Source: Gammaproteobacteria bacterium
Lineage (GTDB): Bacteria > Pseudomonadota > Gammaproteobacteria > Steroidobacterales > GCA-2729495
Length of the DNA stretch: 54,591 nt
Assembly: GCA_020853135.1 (NCBI GenBank)
Contig: JADYZO010000078.1
Location: 1 to 54,591, forward strand
Direction of reading: 5' to 3'
Part shown: piece after piece, positions 20,510 through 28,566 of the stretch
How positions within the stretch are numbered: position 1 is the first letter of the stretch
How the letters are laid out: each line of letters starts with the position of its first letter
Program-made: the position numbers and the translations under genes
The notes under the pieces: model-generated
The model's input: only the letters and a program-made list of their open reading frames with translations
Databases searched by the model: none
What the model was told of the DNA's origin: nothing

Positions 20510-21352
20510 TCAGCGCACCGGGGCGGGGGACTGCAGGAGCGTCGGACTGGCGTCCTCCCGCCCGGTGTCGATGCCGGCGAGCAAGGCCTCGGTGGCGTCG
20601 AGGATCGCCGCCTGTTGCTCCTCCTCCCGGGGCCGCGCTGCCGCGGGGACGGCCGGCTCGAAGTTCCCGAAGCTCCAGTGATCAGCACCGGGGATTTCCA
20701 CGTAGCGCGTCGTGGGCGGCAGGCGGGAGCGGCCCGCCAGCAGGTTGTCCGGCGGGGTGATCGTGTCGGCGGAGCCGCCGATGGAGAGCACCGGCCACGG
20801 TTCGCGGGACAGGTTCACGCCCGGAGGCGGGCTGGCTGCCCATAGCACGAGACCGGTGACCTCGCCCGGATGCCGGCCGGCGAACCACGCGGCAACCTTG
20901 CCGCCCAGGTCGTGGCCGATGAGCACCCACCGGGAAATCTCCGGATGCTGCGCCATCACCCGGCGGGCGCTGTCCGGTGCGAGGAACGCCAGGTTCAGTG
21001 GCATCGGCGTCAGCACCACGAAGTACCCGTCCACCGCCAGGCGGCGCAGCATGGGTGCGTAGGCGGCAGGCTCGGCCCTGGCGGCCGGGTAGACAACGAC
21101 GCCGACGGCCGCTTCGCTGTCACGGGAACGGAAGCTGATCCAGTCCCCGCGGCTGACGATGATGCTGTCATCGGAGTCCAGCGCCCTGCGCGCTGCCGGG
21201 TCGGCGGGCGTGATGAGCCGTGCCCAGGTCAGGATGCCGATCGTGGCCAGGAGCAGGATGACCAGCAGCCCGAGTGTGCCGCGCCGCAGGTGGCGGAACA
21301 GTGGCGGCCCGCCTGTGGCGGACAGCGTCGTCTGGGGCGGTTCAGGATCCAT
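20510..21352 (-). CDS. Membrane-anchored alpha/beta hydrolase with Asp at the nucleophile position
   Basis: The 280-residue protein has an N-terminal membrane helix (about 26-45, TLGLLVILLLATIGILTW) and an alpha/beta-hydrolase domain (about 80-260) with VVVYPAARAEPAAYAPMLRRL and PMPLNLAFL, resembling the Abhydrolase_5 type. Relatives have GHSLGG at the nucleophile elbow; here it is GHDLGG (D148). The acid (D196 in SADTITPP) and histidine (H225 in GADHWSFG) remain. Asp nucleophiles occur in haloalkane dehalogenases and epoxide hydrolases, so the change could alter the reaction or abolish it. The ATG at 21352 is favoured because a -10 box (TATGCT) lies 10 nt upstream. Divergent from the formate dehydrogenase operon. 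Confidence 0.8.
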   Translation of the reverse strand: MDPEPPQTTLSATGGPPLFRHLRRGTLGLLVILLLATIGILTWARLITPADPAARRALDSDDSIIVSRGDWISFRSRDSEAAVGVVVYPAARAEPAAYAPMLRRLAVDGYFVVLTPMPLNLAFLAPDSARRVMAQHPEISRWVLIGHDLGGKVAAWFAGRHPGEVTGLVLWAASPPPGVNLSREPWPVLSIGGSADTITPPDNLLAGRSRLPPTTRYVEIPGADHWSFGNFEPAVPAAARPREEEQQAAILDATEALLAGIDTGREDASPTLLQSPAPVR

Positions 21353-21412
21353 CGAACGCGCGAGCATAGCGCAGGCAGGTATCATCGGCATGGAGATCAG
21401 CGGGGTGTGGTC

Positions 21413-22957
21413 ATGCCGAAGGAAACCGCCCAGGCCAGGGCCGTGCGCTCATTTTTTGCCGGCGGCATTTCGCAGGCTGGTGCCGTGGCGATCTGCCGTG
21501 GCCTGTCCTGCGAGTTGAACGGCGCCGCCGCCTTGCAGGAGCGGCTCGCGGCGACCGGACCAACCGTGCGCGTGGATTGCTTCGGCCTTTGCGACCACTC
21601 GCCTGCGTTGCGTACGCGGGAGGGCGAAGTGCTTTCCGGTGCCGCGGCACTGGCCTTCGCGGGCTGCGCGGCGTCCACCCGCTTCGATGAGCCTGCCGGC
21701 ATCCGCTGCCTCGCCCGCCGCCCGATCGTCACCGAGCGCATCATGCGGGGCAGCCACCATGACCTTGCCGTCGCACGGCGGGCCGGAGTCTATTCGGCGC
21801 TGGCGAAGGCGCTGCAGGCAGCGCCAGGATCCGTGCTGGCGATGATCGAGCGCAGCGGCGAGCAGGGCCGCGGCGGGGCGGGCTACCCGACGGCGGCCAA
21901 GTGGCGTGCCTGCCTCGCTGCAGCCGATCCGCGCCGGTTCGTGGTGGCCAACGGTGATGAGGGCGACGCCGGTTCCTTCATCGACCGGGTCCTGCTGGAG
22001 GAGGATCCGCACGCCGTCCTCGAAGGAATGGCGTTGTCGGCGCTGGCCGTCGGGGCGAGCGAAGGCGTGGTCTTCATCCGGGCCGAGTACCCGCGGGCGC
22101 AGGCGCGCATGAACAGGGCCATTGCCGAGGCGCGGGAGGCCGGGCTCCTCGGTCCGGCGGTCCTCGGCCACGGTTTCGCGTTCGACGTACGCGTGGTCGG
22201 CGGGCACGGCAGTTACGTCTGCGGCGAGGAGACCGCACTGCTCAATGCCATCGAGAACAAGCGCGGGGAGGTGCGGGTGCGGCCACCGTATCCGACGCAG
22301 GCCGGACTGTACGGCCAGCCGACCGTGGTCAACAACATCGAGACCCTGGTCAACGTGCCCTGGATCGTGCGCGAGGGTCCGGAGGCGTATCGCTCGCTCG
22401 GCGTGGCGGCCGCACCAGGGACCAAGGCGTTCTGTCTCGCCCGCGGCTTCGCGCGGCCGGGCATCGTCGAGGCGGAGTTTGGCCTGGAGTTGCGTGGTTT
22501 GATTGAGCAGCACGCCGGGGGCGGCCGCAACGGGCAGCCGCTGGCTGCGGTGGCGCTCGGCGGGCCCATGGGCAGCATCCTCACGCCGGCGGAATGGGAT
22601 GTCCCGCTCGAGCCCGCCGCGCTTGGCCAGCGGGGTATCCGGCTGGGCCATGCGGGCCTGGTGCCGATCCCGGAAGCAGCCGACCTGCGTGCGCTGCTGC
22701 TCAACTGGGCGCAGTTCATGGCGCTGGAGTCCTGCGGGAAGTGCGTGCCGTGCTCGTTGGGGTCAAGGCGGGCCGTGGAACTGGTCGGGCGAATCGACCA
22801 GGGGAACCACGACGAGTGGCAGCGCGAATTCACGCAACTGCTCGCCACCATCGAGGGCACGAGCCTCTGCGGTTTCGGGCAGGGCCTGCCCCAGCCACTG
22901 CTGAAGCTTGCGACGCTGGCCCGCGCACAGGTGGCAGGAGGCCAGCTGCATGGCTGA
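21413..22957 (+). CDS. NAD-linked formate dehydrogenase beta subunit-like protein (NuoE/NuoF fusion)
   Basis: This 514-residue flavoprotein matches the NuoF/FdsB family, which passes electrons between FMN and NAD. The first 100 residues form a shortened thioredoxin-like [2Fe-2S] domain with CRGLSC and CFGLC (C28, C33, C56, C60), as in the C-terminal half of NuoE/FdsG. Then follow the FMN site GRGGAGYPTAAKW (152-164), NGDEGDAGSF, the GGHGSYVCGEETAL region and the [4Fe-4S] ligands ESCGKCVPC (C441, C444, C447) with C486. The ATG at 21413 lies after GGGGTG; a -10 TATCAT lies at 21380-21385. It overlaps the catalytic subunit by 8 bp. Partner or substrate identity is inferred from that subunit. Confidence 0.85.
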   Translation: MPKETAQARAVRSFFAGGISQAGAVAICRGLSCELNGAAALQERLAATGPTVRVDCFGLCDHSPALRTREGEVLSGAAALAFAGCAASTRFDEPAGIRCLARRPIVTERIMRGSHHDLAVARRAGVYSALAKALQAAPGSVLAMIERSGEQGRGGAGYPTAAKWRACLAAADPRRFVVANGDEGDAGSFIDRVLLEEDPHAVLEGMALSALAVGASEGVVFIRAEYPRAQARMNRAIAEAREAGLLGPAVLGHGFAFDVRVVGGHGSYVCGEETALLNAIENKRGEVRVRPPYPTQAGLYGQPTVVNNIETLVNVPWIVREGPEAYRSLGVAAAPGTKAFCLARGFARPGIVEAEFGLELRGLIEQHAGGGRNGQPLAAVALGGPMGSILTPAEWDVPLEPAALGQRGIRLGHAGLVPIPEAADLRALLLNWAQFMALESCGKCVPCSLGSRRAVELVGRIDQGNHDEWQREFTQLLATIEGTSLCGFGQGLPQPLLKLATLARAQVAGGQLHG

Positions 22958-25670
22958 TTTGACCTTGCGGATCGATGGCGAGGAGGTGGCTGCCGTCCCC
23001 GGCGAGACGATCCTCGCCGTGGCCCGCAGGGCGGGACGTGGCGAGCGCATCCCGACCCTTTGCCACACGGCCGGTCTGGCACCCCAGGGCGGTTGTCGCC
23101 TGTGCGTGGTGCATGTGGCGGGACGGGCCAGCCCGCTCGCCGCCTGCTCGACGCCGGTGTCCGAGGGCATGGCCGTGACGACCACCAGCCCGGGGATCGA
23201 AGCGCAGAGGCGCGACCTGCTGCAGCTGATGCTCGAGGCACGACCGGCACTTGCGACCGGCGCGCATCCACCCGGCGGGCGCCAGGCCGGCGAGTTCCGG
23301 TCGCTGCTGGAGCGCTACGGGCTGGCCCCGGTGCATGCGCTGCCCCCGCCTGCAGCAGCGCCAGTGGCCGGCACGCATCCCTACCTGCGCTTCCAGCCCG
23401 ATTTCTGCGTGACCTGCCGGCGCTGCCTGCAGGTCTGCGAGGACGTGCAAGGCCAGTTCGTGTTCGGCATCGGCGGCCGGGGTGCCGGGGTGCAACTGCT
23501 CATCGGCGGGAACGACCGCTTCGAGGATTCGCCCTGCGTGAGCTGCGGGGCCTGCGTCGAGGTATGCCCGACCGGCGCCCTGAGCGACATCGACCGCCTG
23601 CCGCTGCCGCCCGGGCCGGCGCCCGCCGTGGTGCGCTCGGTTTGCGGCTACTGCGGCGTGGGCTGCAACATCGACGTCACGGCGGATGGTGCCGGCATCC
23701 GGCGGATTGCCGGTACGCAGGCTGCGAGCGTCAATGCCGGCCACCTCTGCGCCAAGGGCCGCTACGCGCACGGCTGGACGCGGGCGCACGATCGCCTCAC
23801 CGTGCCCTTGCTGCGGGAAGGCGGCGCATTTCGCCCGATTCCGTGGCCCGAGGCGATCAGCCTTGCAGCGGCGCGGCTGCGCGATATCGCTGATGCACAC
23901 AGCCCCGACGCGCTGGGCGTGATGACCTCCTCGCGCTCGACCAACGAGTCCGCCTACCTGTTCCAGAAGCTGTTCCGGGTGCTGATCGGCACGAACAACG
24001 TCGATTGCTGTGCCCGGGTCTGCCATTCATCCACTGCGCTGGCGCTGTCGATGGCGACGGGCACCGGGGCGGCCTCGGCTTCCTATGCCGACATCGAGCG
24101 GGCGCGCACCATCGTCGTGGCGGGTGCCAACCCCACCGAGGCGCATCCGGTGGTCGGTGCGCGGATCAAGCAGGCGGTCCGGCGCGGTGCACGCCTCGTC
24201 GTCATCGACCCGCGGCGGATCGAGCTCTGTGAGTACGCGAGCCTGCACCTGGCGGTCGAGGCCGGGAGCAACGTGGCGGCCTTCAACGCCATCGCGGCAC
24301 TGATCATCGGGGAGGGGCTGTGGGACCGCGGCTACGTCGAGGAGCGCACCGAGGGCTTCGCGCTCCTTGAGGCCGCGCTGACACCGGCCAGCGTGGCTGC
24401 GGCGGCTGCCAGTTGTGGCGTGCCGGCAGAGCTGCTCCGCGAGGCTGCGCGGCTGATCGCGGGTGATGGCCCGGCGCTGTTCGTCACGGGGCTCGGCCTG
24501 TCGGAGCTCACCCAGGGCACCGATTCGGTGCTGGCGCTGATCAACATCGCGCTGCTCACCGGCAGCATCGGGCGCGCGGGTGCGGGCATGCTGCCGCTGC
24601 GGGGCCAGAACAACGTGCAGGGCAACGCGGACATGGGTTCGATGCCCGATGCCGTCACCGGTTACCAGCGGCTTGCGGATCCGGCGGTGCGTGAACGCCT
24701 GCAGCGGCTGTGGGGCCGGGCGCCGGACGCCACCCCGGGCCTGACGATTCCCGGCATGCTCGAGGCGGCACGCGCCGGGACACTGCGCGGGCTGTGGGTC
24801 CAGGGCGAGGACCTGATGCAGAGCGATCCCAACGAGGCGGCCGTGCGCAAGGCGCTCGGGAGCCTCGACTTCCTCGTTGTCCAGGAGCTGTTCATGACCG
24901 AAACGGCCCGGCTTGCCCACCTGGTGCTGCCCGCCGCCGGCGCGCTCGAGCAGGACGGCACCTTCACCAATGGCGAGCGGCGGATCCAGCGCGTGCGTGC
25001 GGTGCTCCGCCCACCGGGTGAGGCGCGCCCCGACTGGCAGGTCGCGGTGGATCTGGCCCGGGGCATGGGTGCCGACTGGTGTCATGCAGATCCGGCCGCG
25101 GTCATGGACGAGATCGCCACCGTCGCGCCCGCGCTCTTTGGCGGCGTGGCGTATTCCCGCCTCGATGCCGACGGCCTGCAGTGGCCCTGCCCGGATGCGG
25201 CCCATCCGGGAACGGCCTCGGTGCACGCCAGGGGCTTCATGCGCGGGCGGGGGCTGTTCAGCACCGTGACCCACGCGGCCAGTTCCGAGCAGCGCAGCGG
25301 GGAGTGGCCCTTCATCCTGATCACCGGCCGCGTACTGCAGCACTACAACGTGGGGACCATGACCCGGCGTACGCCGAACGTGGAACTCGTGGGCGAGGAT
25401 CGCCTGCTCGTCCACCCCGATGATGCACGTGAGCAGGGAATCCCGGAGGGGGACTGGGTCGAGCTGGAGAGCCGGCACGGGCGCACCCGCGCACGGGCGC
25501 TGCTTAGCGACCAGGTGCGGCCACGCACGCTGTTCCTGTCCTTCCACTTTCCGGAGACCCGCACCAACGCGCTGACCAGTGGCCAGGTGGACCCCCACTC
25601 GCATTGTCCGGACTACAAGGTCACCGCGGTGCGCATGCGCCGGGCTGCCACCGGGCCAGTCCCGGCGTGA
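22950..25670 (+). CDS. Formate dehydrogenase-like molybdopterin catalytic subunit
   Basis: The 906-residue protein is of the FdsA/FdhF type, expected to oxidise formate at a Mo/W-bis-MGD centre. In order: a [2Fe-2S] ferredoxin domain (C38, C49, C52, C66), two [4Fe-4S] motifs (C153/156/159/163 and C196/199/202/206), the Mo-domain [4Fe-4S] (C232, C235, C239, C267), the active-site Cys-His pair in ARVCHS (C358, H359) and a C-terminal MGD-binding domain. FdsA proteins normally carry a His-Cys cluster (HxxxCxxCxxxxxC) between the ferredoxin and 4Fe-4S domains; residues 95-125 have no cysteine, so it is missing. CHSS replaces the usual CHSP. It lies between the flavoprotein and nrdJ genes. No fdhD or Mo-cofactor genes are present. 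It could be another formate-dehydrogenase-like oxidoreductase. Confidence 0.85.
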   Translation: MADLTLRIDGEEVAAVPGETILAVARRAGRGERIPTLCHTAGLAPQGGCRLCVVHVAGRASPLAACSTPVSEGMAVTTTSPGIEAQRRDLLQLMLEARPALATGAHPPGGRQAGEFRSLLERYGLAPVHALPPPAAAPVAGTHPYLRFQPDFCVTCRRCLQVCEDVQGQFVFGIGGRGAGVQLLIGGNDRFEDSPCVSCGACVEVCPTGALSDIDRLPLPPGPAPAVVRSVCGYCGVGCNIDVTADGAGIRRIAGTQAASVNAGHLCAKGRYAHGWTRAHDRLTVPLLREGGAFRPIPWPEAISLAAARLRDIADAHSPDALGVMTSSRSTNESAYLFQKLFRVLIGTNNVDCCARVCHSSTALALSMATGTGAASASYADIERARTIVVAGANPTEAHPVVGARIKQAVRRGARLVVIDPRRIELCEYASLHLAVEAGSNVAAFNAIAALIIGEGLWDRGYVEERTEGFALLEAALTPASVAAAAASCGVPAELLREAARLIAGDGPALFVTGLGLSELTQGTDSVLALINIALLTGSIGRAGAGMLPLRGQNNVQGNADMGSMPDAVTGYQRLADPAVRERLQRLWGRAPDATPGLTIPGMLEAARAGTLRGLWVQGEDLMQSDPNEAAVRKALGSLDFLVVQELFMTETARLAHLVLPAAGALEQDGTFTNGERRIQRVRAVLRPPGEARPDWQVAVDLARGMGADWCHADPAAVMDEIATVAPALFGGVAYSRLDADGLQWPCPDAAHPGTASVHARGFMRGRGLFSTVTHAASSEQRSGEWPFILITGRVLQHYNVGTMTRRTPNVELVGEDRLLVHPDDAREQGIPEGDWVELESRHGRTRARALLSDQVRPRTLFLSFHFPETRTNALTSGQVDPHSHCPDYKVTAVRMRRAATGPVPA

Positions 25671-27481
25671 GTCCGCTGCCCGGCATGGCTGCCTGGCCGG
25701 ACATCTCCCGCCACGTCTGGGAGATGAAATATCGCTGGGGCGCGGAGGCAGCGATCGCGGACAGCTGGGACCGGGTTGCGCACGCCGTGGCCGCCGGGGA
25801 AGCCCGCGACCGCGATGCCTGGGCGGCGCGCTTTCGCCGGTTGCTCGGGGGATTCCGCTTCCTGCCGGGGGGGCGGATCCTCGCCGGCGCCGGCACATCG
25901 CGCCGGGTCACGCTGTTCAACTGCTTCGTCATGGGTGTCATCGAGGACAGTCTCGAGGGCATCTTCGATGCCCTGAAGGAGGGCGCGCTGACGATGCAGA
26001 AGGGCGGGGGCGTGGGCTATGACTTCTCGACGCTGCGCCCGGCGGGCACCACGGCGCGCGCCACCGGGTCCATCGCCTCCGGGCCGCTGTCGTTCATGAG
26101 GATCTGGGATGCGACCTGCGCCACCCTGCTGTCCACCGGGGCGCGGCGCGGCGCCATGATGGCGAGCATGCGCTGCGACCACCCGGACATCGAGGCGTTC
26201 ATCGATGCCAAGCGCGAGGCCGCGGCGCTGCGCCACTTCAACCTCTCGGTGCAGGTCAGTGATGACTTCATGGCGGCGGTCGCGGCCGATGCGCCCTGGC
26301 CGCTGGTGTTCCCGGTGGCGGCCCTCGATGCATCCGCGGGGCGCCAGGTCCTGCAACGCCGCTGGACCGGGGGCAGCGCCCCGGTGGATTGCGCCGTCCT
26401 GCGCACGGTGCCCGCGCGGGCGCTGTGGGAGAGACTGCTGCGCGCAGCCTACGACTGTGCGGAACCGGGCGTGCTGTTCGTGGACCAGATCAACCGCGAG
26501 AACAACCTGCAGGCCTGCGAATGGCTGACCACCACCAACCCCTGTGGCGAGATTCCCTTGCCGCCCTACGGCGCCTGCAACCTCGGTTCGCTCAACCTCA
26601 CGGCCTTCGTCATCGACCCGTTCGAGCCGGGCGCGCGTCTTGACATGGATGCCATCGAGGGCGCCGCCCGGCTCGCGGTGCGCTTCCTCGACAACGTCAT
26701 CGACATCGCGGATTTCCCGCTGGCCAGGCAGGCGGAGGTGGCCCGCAGCAGCCGGCGCATCGGCCTTGGCATCACGGGCCTCGCCGATGCGCTGGCGATG
26801 CTCGGGCAGCGTTACGACAGCTGGACCGCGCGCGGGGTCGCCGAGGATGTCATGCGGCGCATATGCCTCGCCGCCTATGCGGCCTCCGCGGAACTGGCAG
26901 CCGAGCGTGGCGCCTTTCCGGCGTTTGATCGCGGCAGCTTCCTCGGCTCACGCTTCATCGGGCGCCTGCCGGCGGCACTGCGTGCGCAGATCGGCAGGCT
27001 CGGCCTGCGCAACAGCCACCTGCTGGCGATCGCCCCCGCGGGCACCATCAGCCTGCTGGCCGGCAACCTGTCCAGCGGCATCGAGCCCATTTTCGCCCTG
27101 CAGGGTGAGCGTCGTGTCCTCGGGGTCGATGGCCGCCATGCCAGCCACGCCGTCGAGGACTTTGCCTGGCGACTCTGGCAGGCCGGGCACCCGGGCCACC
27201 CTGCACCCCAAGCGCTGGTGCAGGCCCGTGACATCCCCGCGGCTGCGCACCTGGAGATGCAGGCGGTGCTCCAGCCCTGGGTCGATCATGCCATCTCCAA
27301 GACGATCAACGTGCCGGCCGGGCTGCCTTTCGGGGCCTTTCGCGGGCTCTATGACCTGGCCCACCGGCGCGGCCTGAAGGGCTGCACGGTGTTCAGGCCC
27401 AATCCGGTGAGTGGCGCCATCCTGCTGGACGCACCGGACCCCGCCAACGCCTGCTGCGGCATCGAACGCGAGGCGGACTGA
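25667..27481 (+). CDS. nrdJ: Adenosylcobalamin-dependent class II ribonucleotide reductase
   Basis: Class II RNR makes deoxyribonucleotides with a B12-generated thiyl radical, with or without oxygen. The 604-residue protein shows the N-terminal half-site cysteine (C86 in LFNCFVMG), KGGGVGYDFSTLRP, the active-site NPCGEIPLPPYGACNLGSLN, and ISKTINVP near the C-terminus. It ends with a Cys pair (ACCGI), which may serve for re-reduction by thioredoxin. The GTG at 25667 overlaps the preceding stop by 4 bp (GTGA) and is preferred; ATG at 25685 is an alternative. Linkage to a formate dehydrogenase is unusual. The enzyme implies B12 uptake or synthesis in this organism. Confidence 0.93.
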   Translation: MSPLPGMAAWPDISRHVWEMKYRWGAEAAIADSWDRVAHAVAAGEARDRDAWAARFRRLLGGFRFLPGGRILAGAGTSRRVTLFNCFVMGVIEDSLEGIFDALKEGALTMQKGGGVGYDFSTLRPAGTTARATGSIASGPLSFMRIWDATCATLLSTGARRGAMMASMRCDHPDIEAFIDAKREAAALRHFNLSVQVSDDFMAAVAADAPWPLVFPVAALDASAGRQVLQRRWTGGSAPVDCAVLRTVPARALWERLLRAAYDCAEPGVLFVDQINRENNLQACEWLTTTNPCGEIPLPPYGACNLGSLNLTAFVIDPFEPGARLDMDAIEGAARLAVRFLDNVIDIADFPLARQAEVARSSRRIGLGITGLADALAMLGQRYDSWTARGVAEDVMRRICLAAYAASAELAAERGAFPAFDRGSFLGSRFIGRLPAALRAQIGRLGLRNSHLLAIAPAGTISLLAGNLSSGIEPIFALQGERRVLGVDGRHASHAVEDFAWRLWQAGHPGHPAPQALVQARDIPAAAHLEMQAVLQPWVDHAISKTINVPAGLPFGAFRGLYDLAHRRGLKGCTVFRPNPVSGAILLDAPDPANACCGIEREAD

Positions 27482-27554
27482 TCCCCTTCGGCAGCGCGAA
27501 TTCCGGGCTGCAAGGCCCTAGAATGGGGCCAGTACCGGGCCACTGGAGCCATCC

Positions 27555-27860
27555 ATGACGACGACCGTGACGACCGAGAAGCTGATCGAGGACCTGCAGG
27601 TCGTGGTGCGCGATGCCGAGGCATTGCTGCAGGCCACGGCCGCGCAGACCGGCGAGAAGATCGAGGGGGTGCGTGCCAGGGCCACCGAGTCGCTGCGCCA
27701 GGCGCGCCAGCGGATCGCCGCGGCCCAGGCGGGCGCGGCCCGCGAGATCAGGGAGGCGGCGGATTCCACCGACGAATACGTGCGTGAGCATCCCTGGCAG
27801 GCGGTCGGCATCGCCGCGGGCGCCGGCCTGCTGATCGGCCTGCTGATCGGCCGGCGTTGA
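27555..27860 (+). CDS. DUF883/ElaB-YqjD-like membrane-anchored protein
   Basis: This 101-residue protein has a long amphipathic, Ala/Gln/Arg-rich helical region (1-75) and one C-terminal membrane helix (about 82-100) with the family's HPWQAVGIAAGAGLLIGLLI and a terminal RR. E. coli ElaB and YqjD are stationary-phase inner-membrane proteins of this type that bind ribosomes. A TAGAAT -10 box lies at 27519-27524 and TGGAG precedes the ATG. It heads a three-gene cluster with YqjE-like and YqjK-like genes, as in E. coli yqjD-yqjE-yqjK. Confidence 0.88.
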   Translation: MTTTVTTEKLIEDLQVVVRDAEALLQATAAQTGEKIEGVRARATESLRQARQRIAAAQAGAAREIREAADSTDEYVREHPWQAVGIAAGAGLLIGLLIGRR

Positions 27861-27892
27861 CGCGACCGCGGCCGGCGGCTTCGGGCGGGATC

Positions 27893-28288
27893 ATGGCGGA
27901 GCAGGAGACGGGGCCCATCGGGCGGCTCATCGGTTCGCTGAGCGCATTGCTGGCGAGCCTGCTCGCCATCGGCCGCACGCGCCTGGAGCTGTTTTCCGTC
28001 GAGTTGCAGCTCGAGCTGCAGCGGCTTGCCGCGCTGGCCCTGTGGGCCCTTGTCGCGCTCTGCGCCTCGGTGATCGCCGCGGTGCTGCTGGGCCTGTCCA
28101 TCATCATCGTCTTCTGGGACAGTCATCGGATCCTGGCCGCGCTGCTGGTGACCGGTGCCTTCCTGCTGGCAGCGGTGCTGGCCGTGCTGGTGCTGCGCGC
28201 CCGCATCCGCAGCAAGCCGCCGATACTCGCCGGCACGCTGGCCGAACTGGCGCGTGACCTCGAGCGCCTTGGGCGGAAACCTTCCTGA
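27893..28288 (+). CDS. YqjE-type phage-holin-family membrane protein
   Basis: The 131-residue product has two membrane helices (about 44-72 and 80-104) after a short amphipathic N-terminus and matches the Phage_holin_3_6/YqjE family of inner-membrane proteins. The family name reflects topology, not lysis. ATG at 27893 has GGCGGGAT upstream and begins with MAEQETGPIGRL; a TTG at 27857 in frame is less likely. It overlaps the next gene by one base (TGATG). Physiological function is unknown. Confidence 0.82.
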   Translation: MAEQETGPIGRLIGSLSALLASLLAIGRTRLELFSVELQLELQRLAALALWALVALCASVIAAVLLGLSIIIVFWDSHRILAALLVTGAFLLAAVLAVLVLRARIRSKPPILAGTLAELARDLERLGRKPS

Positions 28289-28566
28289 TGGGCACCGCCG
28301 CGGAACTCGAGCGCAGGCACGCCGAGTTGCTGGTCCGCTGCGCCCTCCAGCGCGAGGCGGTCGCCGCCCTCGGTGATGACATCCTCAGGCAGGCAGCCAG
28401 CTGCGATGCCGGCCTGGTCCGGATACGGCGCTGGCTGTCCAGCCCGGTGGCGCTTGCTGCGGGTGTTGTCCTGGCCTGGACGCTCGGGCGGGGCGGGCGG
28501 CTGTCGCGCCTCGGCCGGGTGGCCGGCCTGCTCGGCAGCGCAAGCCGGCTGCGCCGCCTGCTCTAG
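28288..28566 (+). CDS. YqjK-like small protein
   Basis: This 92-residue protein has a basic N-terminal helix (ELERRHAELLVRCALQREAV), a hydrophobic stretch (about 52-65, PVALAAGVVLAWTLG) and a basic Gly/Arg/Leu-rich tail. Position after YqjE, size and ELxxRRxxL-like start suggest the YqjK family, though similarity is weak. Its start overlaps the yqjE-like stop. Its TAG stop shares the palindromic CTAG with the stop of the convergent CoA-transferase gene, so the two genes overlap by 4 bp at their 3' ends. Confidence 0.65.
   Translation: MGTAAELERRHAELLVRCALQREAVAALGDDILRQAASCDAGLVRIRRWLSSPVALAAGVVLAWTLGRGGRLSRLGRVAGLLGSASRLRRLL

Noticed and set aside
20870-21412. N-terminal extension of the formate dehydrogenase beta subunit
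   Set aside because: The frame is open but antisense to the hydrolase gene and lacks homology. The ATG at 21413 has a binding site and begins at the family's first conserved helix.
27893-28288. Phage holin / prophage remnant
   Set aside because: The Phage_holin_3_6 name covers chromosomal YqjE proteins, and the neighbours are DUF883 and YqjK-like genes, with no phage genes.
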